64,000 nucleotides of DNA from Thermomonas brevis (GCF_014395425.1 NZ_CP060711.1:2542001-2606000); one strand, 5' to 3'. Shown: positions 8,147-17,528, numbered from the stretch's first letter. Translations and numbers: made by a program. Notes: generated by a model not told the origin, from the sequence alone.

Positions 8147-9120
8147 CAGACGCGCTTCCGCCCGTCGGCCAGCTGCGTGCAGCAGCGGATCGCGGCGAAC
8201 AGGCTGGACGGATCGGCGACGCCCTTGCCGGCCAGATCCAGCGCGGTGCCGTGATCCACCGCCACGCGCGGGTAGGGCAAGCCGAGGGTGATGTTCACCG
8301 CGTGGGCGAAGTCGGCGTGCTTGAGCACCGGCAAGCCTTGGTCGTGGTACATCGCCAGCACCGCGTCGAAGCCGCGCAGTTTCTCGGGCAGGAAGGCGGT
8401 GTCGGCGGGCAGCGGGCCGATCAGTTGCATCCCATCGAGGCGCAGGCGTTCCAGCGTGGGAATGATGACGTCGAGTTCCTCGCTGCCCAGATGGCCGTCC
8501 TCGCCGGCGTGCGGGTTCAGGCCGAGCACGGCGATGGCGGGATCGGCGATGCCGAACTGCTTGCGCAATGCGTCATAGACAATCCGCAGCGTGCGCTCCA
8601 GCGCATCCGGCACGATCCGGTCGGCCACCTCGCGCAGCGGCAGGTGCACGGTCTGCAGGGCGACCCGCATGGCCGGATTGGCCAGCATCATCACCACCTC
8701 GCAGCCGGCGTGCGCGGCCAGCAATCCGGTGGTGCCGGTGTAGGGGATGCCGCCGTCGTTGATCGCGGCCTTGTGCACCGGGCCGGTGACCATGCCGTCC
8801 AACGTGCCGTCGAGGCAGGCCTGCGCGGCGCCGGTCAGCGCCGCCACGACTGAGGCGGCGTTCGCCGGCTCCGGCGCGCCGAAAGCGGCCTGCACCGGAT
8901 GCGGGATATCGACGATTTCCAGGCTGCGCGCCGATGCCGGCGTTTCGCCGGCGCGATGCAGTTCCAGCGGCAGCGACAGCGCCGCGGCGGCGCGATGCAG
9001 GACGGCAGCATCGCCGAACACGACCAAGCGCGCGTCCCAGTCCTGCTGGGCCGCGCGCACCATGAGTTCGGGGCCGACGCCTGCCGGTTCGCCGGGAACG
9101 AGTGCGAGTCGGGGGCGCAT
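8146..9120 (-). CDS. pdxA: 4-hydroxythreonine-4-phosphate dehydrogenase
   Basis: NAD-dependent oxidation and decarboxylation of 4-phosphohydroxy-L-threonine in the DXP-dependent pyridoxal phosphate pathway. It has 324 residues. Visible motifs are GEPAGVGPEL (substrate binding near the start), GPVHKAAIN, LNPHAGEDGHLGSEE with metal-binding His, and AMYHDQGLPVLKH. It follows surA with a 4-nt gap and its stop shares a base with the csaA-like start. surA-pdxA-rsmA linkage is widespread in gammaproteobacteria. Confidence 0.96.
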   Translation of the reverse strand: MRPRLALVPGEPAGVGPELMVRAAQQDWDARLVVFGDAAVLHRAAAALSLPLELHRAGETPASARSLEIVDIPHPVQAAFGAPEPANAASVVAALTGAAQACLDGTLDGMVTGPVHKAAINDGGIPYTGTTGLLAAHAGCEVVMMLANPAMRVALQTVHLPLREVADRIVPDALERTLRIVYDALRKQFGIADPAIAVLGLNPHAGEDGHLGSEELDVIIPTLERLRLDGMQLIGPLPADTAFLPEKLRGFDAVLAMYHDQGLPVLKHADFAHAVNITLGLPYPRVAVDHGTALDLAGKGVADPSSLFAAIRCCTQLADGRKRV

Positions 9121-9124
9121 TGCG

Positions 9125-10537
9125 TCAGAACGCTGCGCGGCTTCCCTCGGGATGCACGTCGACCGGCTTCATCTTGTGCTTTTCCTTCTGCGTTTCCTGC
9201 AGTTCGGGCAAGGTGGACTTGCCCTGCTCGTCGCGCACGTCGACGAAGGCTTCGCCGCGCGTTTCGCGCAGGAAGCGGTTCCATTCCTCTTCCAGCTTGC
9301 GCCGGCCGATGGTCTCGCGCACCTGCGCGCGCATGTTCTCGTCGCCGGCGGCGATCTCGCGGCTGCCGCTGCGCTGGATGATCACCCAGCCGGCGTCGGT
9401 CTTGAACGGGGCGGAGGTCTGGCCGTCGCCCAGCGCCGCCACCTGCATGCCGAAGGCGGTGCCGTAGGTGTCGGCGCCGAACCAGCCCAGGTCGCCGCCG
9501 CGACGGCGGGTGGTGGCGTCGTCGGATTCCTCGCCGGCCAGCTTGGCGAAGTCCGCGCCGCCGGCCAGGCGGGCCGCCAGCGTGTCGGCCTTGGCCTTGG
9601 CCGCGGCGTCGTCGGTCTTGTCGTCGACCTTGACCAGGATCTGGCGGGCGGAGAACTGGGTGACCTTCTCGCCGCTGCCGGGCGCCTGGGTACGGGTGCC
9701 GACCAGCTGCAGCAGCTGGAAGCCGCTGGGACCGCGGATCGGGCCGATCACGTCGCCGTCTTGCATCTGCTGGATGGCGGCGGCGAACGCCGGCGGGATC
9801 TCGTTCAGTCCGCGCCAGCCCAGGTCGCCGCTTTCCAGCGCGTTGGGGCTGTCGGAGTAGCGCACGGCGGCGGCGGCGAAGGTCATCTCGCCGCGGTCGA
9901 GCAGGCCCTTGATTCCCTCGATCTTCTTCTGCGCGGTGGCGATCTGCTCGGGGCTGGCGCCGTCCGGCGTGCCGATCAGGATGTGGGCGAGGTGGAACTG
10001 CTGCGATACGGTGGCCGAGGCGTTCGCCATTGCCGCGTCGACTTCGCCTTCGCTGACGTTGATGCGGCCCTGGGCGAAGCTCTGGCGCAGCTTCTGGGTG
10101 ATGATCTCGTCGCGCAGGCTGTTGCGGAATTCGGCGAACGACATGCCATCCTGCGCCAGCCGCGCGCGCAGCTGGTCGACGTTCAGGCCGTTCTGCTGGG
10201 CCACGCCCTGCACCGCGCGCTCCAGATCCTGGTCGGTGGCGGTGATGCCGGTGTCGGTGGCGCGCTCGAGCTGCAGGCGCAGCAGGATCAGGCGTTCCAG
10301 CACCTGCCGGGTCAGCACGTCGGCCGGCGGCAGCTGATCCTCGTGGCCGGCGTACTGGCTGCGGATGTTGGCGACCGCGCGATCCAGCTCGCTGCGCAGG
10401 ATCACGTCCTCGTTGACCACCGCGGCGATCTTGTCGACCGGCTGGAATTCCTGCGCGGAGGCGCCGCCGGCCAGCAGCAGGAGCGGCAGCAGGGCGGCCA
10501 GGAGACGGGGGGCGCGCGGGCGATGGGTTGGGGTCAT
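9125..10537 (-). CDS. surA: Periplasmic peptidyl-prolyl isomerase and chaperone SurA
   Basis: Periplasmic chaperone that delivers outer-membrane beta-barrel proteins, including the LptD encoded upstream. It has 470 residues: a signal peptide ending at GGASAQ, an N-terminal SurA core (DKIAAVVNEDVILRSEL), then two parvulin domains starting near FHLAHILIGTP and FSARQILVKVDD. The second is the more active type in the family. The C-terminal ETIGRRKLEEEWNRFLRETR helix is present. The ATG at 10537 overlaps the last bases of lptD, so the two are coupled. Confidence 0.96.
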   Translation of the reverse strand: MTPTHRPRAPRLLAALLPLLLLAGGASAQEFQPVDKIAAVVNEDVILRSELDRAVANIRSQYAGHEDQLPPADVLTRQVLERLILLRLQLERATDTGITATDQDLERAVQGVAQQNGLNVDQLRARLAQDGMSFAEFRNSLRDEIITQKLRQSFAQGRINVSEGEVDAAMANASATVSQQFHLAHILIGTPDGASPEQIATAQKKIEGIKGLLDRGEMTFAAAAVRYSDSPNALESGDLGWRGLNEIPPAFAAAIQQMQDGDVIGPIRGPSGFQLLQLVGTRTQAPGSGEKVTQFSARQILVKVDDKTDDAAAKAKADTLAARLAGGADFAKLAGEESDDATTRRRGGDLGWFGADTYGTAFGMQVAALGDGQTSAPFKTDAGWVIIQRSGSREIAAGDENMRAQVRETIGRRKLEEEWNRFLRETRGEAFVDVRDEQGKSTLPELQETQKEKHKMKPVDVHPEGSRAAF

Positions 10538-12840
10538 GGAATGGTGTTCGCGTTGTCGGGCGGGGAGGACTGGCCCGTGGCGGTCTGCGGCGGCACCAGA
10601 TAGAGATCGTCGCGATTGTAGCCGAGGATGGCGCGGCGCAAGGCCTTGCGGGTGTCCTGGCCGGCCGAGCCGAGCCCCTTCAGTTCGATCTCGAACATCA
10701 GCGCGTTGCTCAGCTCGCCCACGCGGTTGTGCACGTAGCGGCGGGCGACCAGGCGCAGGGCGACGCAGCAGCTGTCCCACTGCACGCCGGCCAAGGCTTC
10801 CAGCACCTTGCCGTCGCGCAGCGAATAGTAGCCGCGGCTGACCAGGCTCCAGCTGGGATTGAGCGGGTACAGGAAGGACACGTCCACCTGTTCCAGCAGC
10901 TCCCGGCGGTAGCGGTAGGCCAGGTTGAACACGCCGTCGTCGGGCAGCAGGTAGCGGGCGCGCACGCTGGCCAGGTCGGTGCGCTTGAATTTCGGGTCGC
11001 GCTGGTAGGAGGCGCCGAAGGTCCAGCGGTCGGTCGGCGCGTAGTTGACGTCGGTGACCCAGGCCGAACCGCCCTTCTCGGTGACCGGCTCGTTCGGCAA
11101 ATGCACCCGCGATGCCTCGAAATAGCGGATCTGGCCGAAGCTGGCGGAGAAGCGCTCGAAGCCGTCGGACTGGCGGATCATGCGGGTGCTGAGCGCCAGC
11201 GTGAGCTGGTTGGCGTCGGCCTGGCGGTCGGCGCCGGAATAGCGGTTCTCGCGGAACAGCTGGCCCCAGCTGAAGGTCAGCGGCTGGGTGTCGAACACCG
11301 GCATGTCGTCCTGGTCGGCGTAGGGCACGTTCAGGTAGAACAGGCGCGGCTCGATCGTCTGCAGGTAGTCCTTGCCCTTGACCCGGGTGTCGCGGTCGAA
11401 GAACAGGCCGGTGTCGACGCTGAAGATCGACTGCCCACGGGTCGGCGAATCTCCGCCCAGCGTCTGCCCCAGCGCGCGATCCAGCGAGTAGCCGGTGTAG
11501 CGGTAGGCCAGGGTGGGGCGCAGGAACCAGGCGTCGCCTTCCAGCGGCATGCCGATCCACGGGCGCAGGTCGAGGCGCGAGCCGGCGGCATAGACCGGAT
11601 GGTGGAAGCGCACGGCCTCCGCATCGACGCCGCCGCGCAGCAGGCCGCCGCCCAACCCGCGTTCCCAGTTGATGAACGCGCGCGGCAGGCGGTCGTAGGG
11701 CAGCACCTGGTCGGTCAGGGTGTAGTCGGCCAGCTGCCAGTGGTCGGCGCCGACGCCGGCCGTCCAGTCGCGGCCGCGGCCGTAGACGCCGATCTCGCTG
11801 TACGCAATGGATTGCGACAGGCCGTCGATGCTGTTGCTGAAATCCTCGTAGTAGCGCGGGTCGCTGATCCAGTTGAGGTTGGCGCGCGCCTGCCAGTTCG
11901 ATCCCAGGTTCTGGATGCCCTCGAAGTGCGCCAGCCCGCGGCTGCGGTCGCGCAGCTCGTCGTTCGGCATCCACACCCCGTCCAGCGTGCCCTTGCCGTT
12001 TTCCAGCAGGTAGCGGAACTGGCCGCCGAGCAGCGCGCCGCGCTTGCTCATCCAGCGCGGGCTGAGGGTGGCGTCGTAGTCGGGCGCCAGGTTCAGGTAG
12101 ATCGGCTGCTTCCAGTCGAAGCCGTTGCGGCCGGAATTGGAGATCGACGGGAACAGCAGGCCGGTGCGGCGGCGGTCGTCGGTCGGGAACATGAACCACG
12201 GCATGTACAGCACCGGCACCTTGCCGACCCGCAGGCTGGCGCCGCGCGCCACCGCCATGCCCTTGTCGGTGTCGATGTCGATCCGGCTCGCCCGCAGCTC
12301 CCAGTGGCGCGCTTCCGGCGGGCAGGTGGAATAGGTGGTTTCGCGCAGGGTGCCGACCTCGCCGACCATGTCCAGGCTCCGCGCCCGGCCGTTGCCGCGC
12401 CGCGACAGCAGCTGGTACTGCAGGTCCTGCATGGAATGGGTGCCGGCCTCCTGGTCGCCTTCCGCATGCGCGGCGCGCACGCGCAGGCCGGCGGCCTGGT
12501 AGCGGATGCTGCCGTCGGCCGCGTAGCGCCCCTTCTCCTTGTCGAAGGTGAGCTGGTCGGCGCCCATGAACTGGTCGTCGCGGCGCATGGTGACGTTGCC
12601 CTGGAACACCGGGTTGGCGTCGGTGCCGGACAGCATGTCGCCTTCGATGTCGGTGGGCCGCGGCTGGCCGGCGGGCGCGATGTTCAACCCTTCCGGCGCG
12701 CGGAACGCATCGGCGAACGGCGGCACCGCGTCGCCGATCGGGCACAGCGCCCAGTTCTGCGGGGTGTCGTCGTCGGCGTGCGCCGGCAGCGACAGCGCGA
12801 TGCACAGCGGCAGGGGAAGCAGGCGCAGGACAGGGCGCAC
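10534..12840 (-). CDS. lptD: LPS assembly outer-membrane protein LptD
   Basis: Outer-membrane beta barrel that, with LptE, inserts lipopolysaccharide into the outer leaflet. It has 768 residues. The GTG at 12840 is chosen because it begins a clean signal peptide (MRPVLRLLPLPLCIALSLPAHA); the frame is open farther upstream but those residues are not conserved. The OstA-like domain follows (about residues 60-190), then the barrel. All four cysteines that form the disulfides in E. coli LptD have counterparts: NWALCP, STCPPEA and the adjacent pair in DSCCVALR. No strong Shine-Dalgarno is seen. It is probably first in the surA operon. Confidence 0.94.
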   Translation of the reverse strand: MRPVLRLLPLPLCIALSLPAHADDDTPQNWALCPIGDAVPPFADAFRAPEGLNIAPAGQPRPTDIEGDMLSGTDANPVFQGNVTMRRDDQFMGADQLTFDKEKGRYAADGSIRYQAAGLRVRAAHAEGDQEAGTHSMQDLQYQLLSRRGNGRARSLDMVGEVGTLRETTYSTCPPEARHWELRASRIDIDTDKGMAVARGASLRVGKVPVLYMPWFMFPTDDRRRTGLLFPSISNSGRNGFDWKQPIYLNLAPDYDATLSPRWMSKRGALLGGQFRYLLENGKGTLDGVWMPNDELRDRSRGLAHFEGIQNLGSNWQARANLNWISDPRYYEDFSNSIDGLSQSIAYSEIGVYGRGRDWTAGVGADHWQLADYTLTDQVLPYDRLPRAFINWERGLGGGLLRGGVDAEAVRFHHPVYAAGSRLDLRPWIGMPLEGDAWFLRPTLAYRYTGYSLDRALGQTLGGDSPTRGQSIFSVDTGLFFDRDTRVKGKDYLQTIEPRLFYLNVPYADQDDMPVFDTQPLTFSWGQLFRENRYSGADRQADANQLTLALSTRMIRQSDGFERFSASFGQIRYFEASRVHLPNEPVTEKGGSAWVTDVNYAPTDRWTFGASYQRDPKFKRTDLASVRARYLLPDDGVFNLAYRYRRELLEQVDVSFLYPLNPSWSLVSRGYYSLRDGKVLEALAGVQWDSCCVALRLVARRYVHNRVGELSNALMFEIELKGLGSAGQDTRKALRRAILGYNRDDLYLVPPQTATGQSSPPDNANTIP

Positions 12841-12932
12841 GGGCGATCCGGAAGCGGAAAAACGGGCGGTTAGCTTGCCGGAAGCGGCCAGCAGCGGCAA
12901 ACGCGCGACGACGCTGCGTTCAGCCGGGACGC

Positions 12933-13847
12933 TCAAAGGCGCAGTACGTCGACGTGGGCCACGCTGCATTCGGCCAGCGCGTCGAGATCGTAGCCGCCTT
13001 CCAGCAGGGAGACGACGCGGCCGTCGGCGTGGTGATCGGCCAGCGCGACCAGTTCGCGGGTCAGCCAGGCGAAGTCGGCGGAGTCCAGCAGCAATCCGGC
13101 CAGCGGATCGCGGCGATGGCCGTCGAAGCCCGCCGACACCAGCAGCAACTGCGGCCTGAACGCGTCCACCGCCGGCAGCAGGTCGTCGCGCCAGGCGGCG
13201 CGGAACGCCTCGCCGCCCGCACCCTTCGGCAGCGGCGCGTTGAAGACGTTGCCGCAGCCGGTTTCGCTGCGCGCGCCGGTCTCCGGATACAGCGGCCACT
13301 GGTGCGAACTGGCGTACAGCACGCGCGGCTCGCGTTCGAAGATCGCCTGGGTGCCGTTGCCGTGGTGGACGTCGAAATCGACGATGGCGACCCGCTCCAG
13401 CCCGTGCCGGTCGATGGCGTGGCGCGCGGCCACCGCCACGTTGTTGAACAGGCAGAAGCCCATCGCGGTGTCGGCGGTGGCGTGGTGGCCGGGCGGGCGC
13501 ACCGCGCAGAACGCGCGCCGGGTGCGGCCGGCCAGCACTGCGTCCACCGCGGCCACGCCGGCGCCGGCGGCGCGCAGCGCGGCTTCCGCCGAATGCGGCG
13601 ACAGCACGGTGTCCGGGTCGAGCTGCTGCAGGCCCTGCGGGTCGCTTTCCAGCACCGCCGCCAGCAGGCGTTCGTCGTGCACGCGCAGCAGCTGGCCGCG
13701 ACTGGCGCGCGGCGCCTGCTGCCAGTCGAGGTCGGGATGCGCGGCTTCCAGCGCGTGGATGACGGCGCGCAGGCGTTCGGGGCGCTCGACGTGGCCCGGG
13801 CCGGTGGCGTGCGCCAGGCAGGCGGCATGGGTGTAGATCTGGATCAC
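12933..13847 (-). CDS. Histone deacetylase family protein (acetylpolyamine amidohydrolase-like)
   Basis: Zinc amidohydrolase of the arginase/deacetylase fold, 304 residues. Conserved elements are HATGPGHVERPERL at the N-terminus, the RPPGHHA loop with the catalytic His pair, DFDVHHGNGTQ with zinc-binding Asp and His, AGFDGHRRDPLAG with the third ligand, and LLEGGYD. Bacterial members remove acetyl groups from polyamines, acetoin or lysine side chains; the substrate cannot be read here. It starts with GTG, 22 nt after the cobalamin adenosyltransferase stop, and is followed by lptD after 92 nt, so it may be co-transcribed with both. Confidence 0.9.
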   Translation of the reverse strand: MIQIYTHAACLAHATGPGHVERPERLRAVIHALEAAHPDLDWQQAPRASRGQLLRVHDERLLAAVLESDPQGLQQLDPDTVLSPHSAEAALRAAGAGVAAVDAVLAGRTRRAFCAVRPPGHHATADTAMGFCLFNNVAVAARHAIDRHGLERVAIVDFDVHHGNGTQAIFEREPRVLYASSHQWPLYPETGARSETGCGNVFNAPLPKGAGGEAFRAAWRDDLLPAVDAFRPQLLLVSAGFDGHRRDPLAGLLLDSADFAWLTRELVALADHHADGRVVSLLEGGYDLDALAECSVAHVDVLRL

Positions 13848-13869
13848 CGCGCGCGCCCGGGGAAGCGGA

Positions 13870-14421
13870 TCACCTGCGGCGCTCGTGCTTCCACAGGACT
13901 TCGCCGTGGCCGCTGGCGCGCGCCAGCACGCGCGCGAGCACGAACAGCAGATCGGACAGCCGGTTCAGGTAGTGCACCGGCTGCGGGCGCACGTCTTCCA
14001 GCCGCGCCAGCGCCACCGTCGCGCGCTCGGCGCGGCGCACCACGGTGCGGGCAATGTGGCAGCGCGCCGCCGCCTCGCCGCCGCCGGGGAGGATGAACTC
14101 CTTGAGCGCCGGCAACCCTTCGTTGAATCGGTCGAGCTGCGTTTCCAGCGCTTCGATGTCGGCATTGAAGATGGCGGCGTGGCCGGGAATGCACAGCTCG
14201 CCGCCGAGGTCGAACAACTGGTGCTGGACGCGCGTCAGCAGTTCGCGCACGTCGTCCGGCACGTCCGCCGCCAGCAGCAGGCCGATGCAGGAATTGGCCT
14301 CGTCGACCGTGCCGTAGGCTTCGACGCGCGCCGAATCCTTGCCGACGCGCGAGCCGTCGCCGAGGCCGGTGCTGCCGTCGTCGCCGGTGCGGGTGTAGAT
14401 CTTGGAAAGTCGATTGCCCAT
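13870..14421 (-). CDS. Cob(I)yrinic acid a,c-diamide adenosyltransferase, PduO type
   Basis: ATP:corrinoid adenosyltransferase that makes adenosylcobalamin from reduced cobalamin. It has 183 residues and the PduO-type fingerprints TRTGDDGSTGLGDGSRV, VEAYGTVDEANSCIG (ATP binding), GELCIPG and YLNRLSDLLFVLARV. It follows the DUF6580 membrane gene on the same strand, with the hairpin repeat at 14435-14484 between them. No cobalamin synthesis genes or B12 riboswitch are visible in the window, so it probably serves salvage of imported corrinoid. Confidence 0.94.
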   Translation of the reverse strand: MGNRLSKIYTRTGDDGSTGLGDGSRVGKDSARVEAYGTVDEANSCIGLLLAADVPDDVRELLTRVQHQLFDLGGELCIPGHAAIFNADIEALETQLDRFNEGLPALKEFILPGGGEAAARCHIARTVVRRAERATVALARLEDVRPQPVHYLNRLSDLLFVLARVLARASGHGEVLWKHERRR

Positions 14422-14434
14422 GCGTTTCGCTTTT

Positions 14435-14484
14435 CCTTCTCTCCGCTTGCGGGGAGAAGGTGCCGAAGGCGGATGAGGGGGCGC
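14435..14484. repeat. Intergenic hairpin element, CCTTCTCCC family, copy 2
   Basis: CCTTCTCTCCGC (14435-14446) pairs with GCGGGGAGAAGG (14449-14460) at 11 of 12 positions and is followed by TGCCGAAGGCGGATGAGGGGGC. This is the same order as the element at 1902-1945. It fills the gap between the DUF6580 gene and the adenosyltransferase gene, both on the minus strand. Confidence 0.65.
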
Positions 14485-15054
14485 TTAAACCGTCTGCGCC
14501 CGCAGCGCCGGATTGCGCTGGCGCAGCAGTTCGAAGCCGCCGAACAGCAGCGCCGCGTAGAACAGCGTGCCCAGCACCGTCCACTGGAAGAACGGGATGC
14601 CGGCGACGAAGGCGGCGGTCAGGCCGGCGGCGTTGTGCGGGTACATCGACTCGAACGCCCACACGCCGAAGTTGGTCAGCACGAAGAACAGCAGCGAGCC
14701 GGCCAGCGAATAGCCCAGCACGCGGCCGCCGCTGACCTTGCCGCGCAGGCCGAAGCCCAGCACGGTGGACAGCGCGATGCAGGCGTAGACCATCAGGTAG
14801 CCGGCGCTGGCGAAGTAGCTCCAGTAGATGCCGCCGTTGACCAGGCCCAGCACCAGGTCGGAGGCGAACATCGCCGCCAGCGGCACGACCAGCGCCCACT
14901 GGCGCTTGGCGAAATACGCGCCGCCGAACAGCGCCACCGCCTCGATCGGCGAGAAATTCGGCGGATGCGGAATGATCCGGGTCAGCGCGGCGACGAAGAT
15001 CAGCGCGGTGAGCAGCAGCGGGCCGGCGGGGAGCGTCGAGGCGGGGCGATTCAT
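14485..15054 (-). CDS. DUF6580 family membrane protein (putative transport protein)
   Basis: A 189-residue protein with five or six hydrophobic segments. The N-terminal block RIIPHPPNFSPIEAVALFGG, then AYFAKRQWALVVPLAAMFASDLVLG, matches the DUF6580 group, in which membrane helices alternate with short loops. The size and topology resemble the substrate-binding S components of ECF vitamin transporters. Its neighbour on the same strand is cobalamin adenosyltransferase, which suggests corrinoid uptake, but no biochemical role is established. The ATG at 15054 lies 42 nt from the divergent ubiH start, so the two share a small promoter region. Confidence 0.8.
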   Translation of the reverse strand: MNRPASTLPAGPLLLTALIFVAALTRIIPHPPNFSPIEAVALFGGAYFAKRQWALVVPLAAMFASDLVLGLVNGGIYWSYFASAGYLMVYACIALSTVLGFGLRGKVSGGRVLGYSLAGSLLFFVLTNFGVWAFESMYPHNAAGLTAAFVAGIPFFQWTVLGTLFYAALLFGGFELLRQRNPALRAQTV

Positions 15055-15096
15055 GGCATTCGGACAGGCGGACTGCGGAGCCGCTAGCATAGCGCA

Positions 15097-16329
15097 ATGT
15101 CCACGCACGCCCCCGCACAACGCCCCGCGCACGACGTGCTGATCGTCGGCGGCGGATTGGTCGGCGCCAGCCTCGCGATCGCGCTGGAGGCGCAGGGCCT
15201 GGATGTCGGCATGATCGAAGCCGCGCCGGCCGGCGCGCTGCCGCCGGTGTTCGACCAGCGCAACCTCAGCTTCGCCGAGGCCACCCTCAACGCCTTGCAG
15301 GCGCTGGGCGTGCTGCCGCTGCTGCGCGCGCCCACCGGCCCGATCCGCCGCATCCACGTCAGCCGCGCCGGCGATTTCGGGCGGATGCTGCTGGACGCGC
15401 AGGCGCACGGCCGCGAGGAATTCGGCCGGGTGGTGGTGGCGCGCGATTTCGGCGAGGCGCTGGAAGCGCGGCTGCTGCAACTGACGCAGCTGACCCGCTA
15501 CCGGCCCGCGCGCTTCGTCGGCCTGGGCGAAAGCGCGGACGGCCTGCGCCGCGTCCGCATCGCCGACGCGTCCGGCGAACGCGAGCTGCGCGCGAAGCTG
15601 CTGGTCGCTGCCGACGGCGCGCGCAGCGCGGTGCGCGATGCGCTCGGCATCGGCGCGCGCGAACACGACTATGGCCAGACCCTGTTCGTCGCCCGCCTGC
15701 GCGCGCAGCGCGCGCCGGACGGCACCGCCTACGAGCGCCTGACCGACCACGGCCCCACCGCGCTGCTGCCGCGCGGCGACGGCCACTACGGGCTGGTGCA
15801 CGGCGTCCCGCGCGAAGATGCCGAAGCGGTGGCCGCGCTGGACGATGCCGCCTTCCTCGCCCGCGTGCAGGACGCCTTCGGTTGGCGCGCCGGCCGCTTC
15901 CTCGCGGTCGGCCCGCGCAGCGCCTATCCGATGCAGAGCGGCATCGCCGAAGCGCTGATCGCGCCGCGCGCGGTACTGGTCGGCAACGCCGCGCAGGCGA
16001 TCCATCCGCTGGGCGCGCAGGGCTTCAACCTCGGCCTGCGCGATGCGCTGACGCTGGCCGAGTGCATCGCCGCGCATCCCGGCGATCCCGGCATTGATGC
16101 GGTACTGCAACGTCACGCCGAGCGCCGCGAGGAGGACCGCAGCCGCACGCTGGCGTTCTCCGACGGCCTTGCGAAATTGACCGCCAACGACGCCCCGCTG
16201 CTGCGCCCGCTGCGCAGTGCGGGGCTGGTCGCGGGCGACGCCTTCGGGTGGCTGCAGGGCTGGCTGGTGGGCGGCGCGATGGGCTATCGCGGCGACGTGC
16301 CGGCGCTGTGCCGCAAGGTGGCCGCATGA
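15097..16329 (+). CDS. ubiH: 2-octaprenyl-6-methoxyphenol hydroxylase
   Basis: FAD monooxygenase of ubiquinone synthesis. It has 410 residues. The dinucleotide fold VGGGLVGASLAIALE is near the start, AADGARSAVRDALGI supplies the DG motif, and GNAAQAIHPLGAQGFNLGLR the second FAD motif with GN in place of GD, as in E. coli UbiH. It is followed by a paralogous hydroxylase with an ATGA overlap, giving a ubiH-visC/ubiI type pair. The substrate position hydroxylated can differ between species, so the symbol rests on the UbiH-like second FAD motif. Confidence 0.88.
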   Translation: MSTHAPAQRPAHDVLIVGGGLVGASLAIALEAQGLDVGMIEAAPAGALPPVFDQRNLSFAEATLNALQALGVLPLLRAPTGPIRRIHVSRAGDFGRMLLDAQAHGREEFGRVVVARDFGEALEARLLQLTQLTRYRPARFVGLGESADGLRRVRIADASGERELRAKLLVAADGARSAVRDALGIGAREHDYGQTLFVARLRAQRAPDGTAYERLTDHGPTALLPRGDGHYGLVHGVPREDAEAVAALDDAAFLARVQDAFGWRAGRFLAVGPRSAYPMQSGIAEALIAPRAVLVGNAAQAIHPLGAQGFNLGLRDALTLAECIAAHPGDPGIDAVLQRHAERREEDRSRTLAFSDGLAKLTANDAPLLRPLRSAGLVAGDAFGWLQGWLVGGAMGYRGDVPALCRKVAA

Positions 16330-17528
16330 ACCGCCGCGGCGTGCTGGATGCGGTGGTCGTGGGCGGCGGCGTGGTCGGCGCGGCCGCCGCGCTGGCGCTG
16401 GCCCGCGAAGGCTTGCAAGTAGCTTTGGTCGAAGCGCGCGCGCCCGAGCCGTGGCGGCGCGAGGCGCGCGACCTGCGCGTGTTCGCGTTCGCGCCCGACA
16501 ACGCCGCGCTGCTCGCCGAACTGGGCGTGTGGGAGCGGATCGCGGCGACGCGCGCGCAGCCGTACCGCGGCATGCACGTGTGGGACGCGGCCGGCGGCGC
16601 GCCGCTGGCCTTCGGCGCCGATGCGCTGGGCCAGCCGCAGTTGGGCTGGATCGTCGAGAACGGCCTGCTGGTGGATGCGTTGTGGAACGCCCTGCCGGCG
16701 GCCGGCGTGCGCGTGCACTGCCCGGCGCGGGTCGAAACGCTGGAACAGGATGCGGCCGGCGTGCGCGTGGGTCTGGACGATGGATTGGTGTTGGACGCGC
16801 GTCTCGCCATCGCCGCCGACGGCGGGCATTCGGCGCTGCGCAAACTGGCCGGCATCGAGGCCAAGGCGCACGACTACGGACAGCGCGGATTGGTGGCCTT
16901 CGTCGCCAGCGAGGAACCGCATCGCGACACCTGCTGGCAGCGCTTCCTGCCGACAGGTCCGGTGGCATTGCTGCCGTTCGCAGACGATGGCGAGGCTGGC
17001 CTGCGCGGCCGCCTCGGGTCGATCGTGTGGACGCTGCCGGACGCCGAGGCGCAGCGCCTGCTGGACGCGCCGCCGGCGCAGTTCGTGCGCGAGCTCTCGG
17101 CGGCCTTCGGCGGCGAACTGGACGGTTTCACGCTGCAATCCGCACGCGCCGCGTTCCCGCTGCGCCGGCAGCTTGCGCAGCGCCAGGTCGAAGGCCGCGT
17201 GCTGCTGGCGGGCGACGCTGCGCACGTGATGCACCCGCTGGCCGGGCAAGGCGTGAACCACGGCCTGCGCGACGTCTCCGCGCTGCGGGCGATGCTGCGC
17301 GACGCGCAGGCGAAGGGCGGCGATATCGCATCGCCCACTCGGCTGGCGCGCTGGGCGCGCACGCGCCGCAGCGAGAACGCGCTGGGCGCACATGCGTTCG
17401 AGACGATCAACCGGGTGTTCAGCAACGATGCGCTGCTGCCGACGCTGCTGCGTGGCCATGCGCTGGGACTGGCCGGGCGCATGCCGCCGCTGGTGCGCGC
17501 GCTGTGGCGTCACGCGGCGGGAATCTGA
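16326..17528 (+). CDS. UbiI/VisC/UbiF-type ubiquinone biosynthesis hydroxylase
   Basis: Second FAD-dependent ring hydroxylase of the ubiquinone pathway, 400 residues. VVGGGVVGAAAALALAREG binds FAD near the start, AADGGHSALRKLAGI is the DG motif and LAGDAAHVMHPLAGQGVNHG the GD motif. Its start overlaps the ubiH stop (ATGA), so expression is coupled. Which of the ring positions (C1, C5 or C6) it oxidises cannot be settled without comparison, so no symbol is given. Confidence 0.88.
   Translation: MNRRGVLDAVVVGGGVVGAAAALALAREGLQVALVEARAPEPWRREARDLRVFAFAPDNAALLAELGVWERIAATRAQPYRGMHVWDAAGGAPLAFGADALGQPQLGWIVENGLLVDALWNALPAAGVRVHCPARVETLEQDAAGVRVGLDDGLVLDARLAIAADGGHSALRKLAGIEAKAHDYGQRGLVAFVASEEPHRDTCWQRFLPTGPVALLPFADDGEAGLRGRLGSIVWTLPDAEAQRLLDAPPAQFVRELSAAFGGELDGFTLQSARAAFPLRRQLAQRQVEGRVLLAGDAAHVMHPLAGQGVNHGLRDVSALRAMLRDAQAKGGDIASPTRLARWARTRRSENALGAHAFETINRVFSNDALLPTLLRGHALGLAGRMPPLVRALWRHAAGI

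Noticed and set aside
10538..12805. Upstream extension of surA into lptD
   Set aside because: The frame stays open but SurA's signal peptide begins at 10537, and lptD occupies the region in another frame with full domain conservation.
13848..15096. Cobalamin riboswitch near the adenosyltransferase and DUF6580
   Set aside because: Gaps are 42 to 63 nt and carry only a repeat hairpin; a B12 riboswitch needs about 200 nt.
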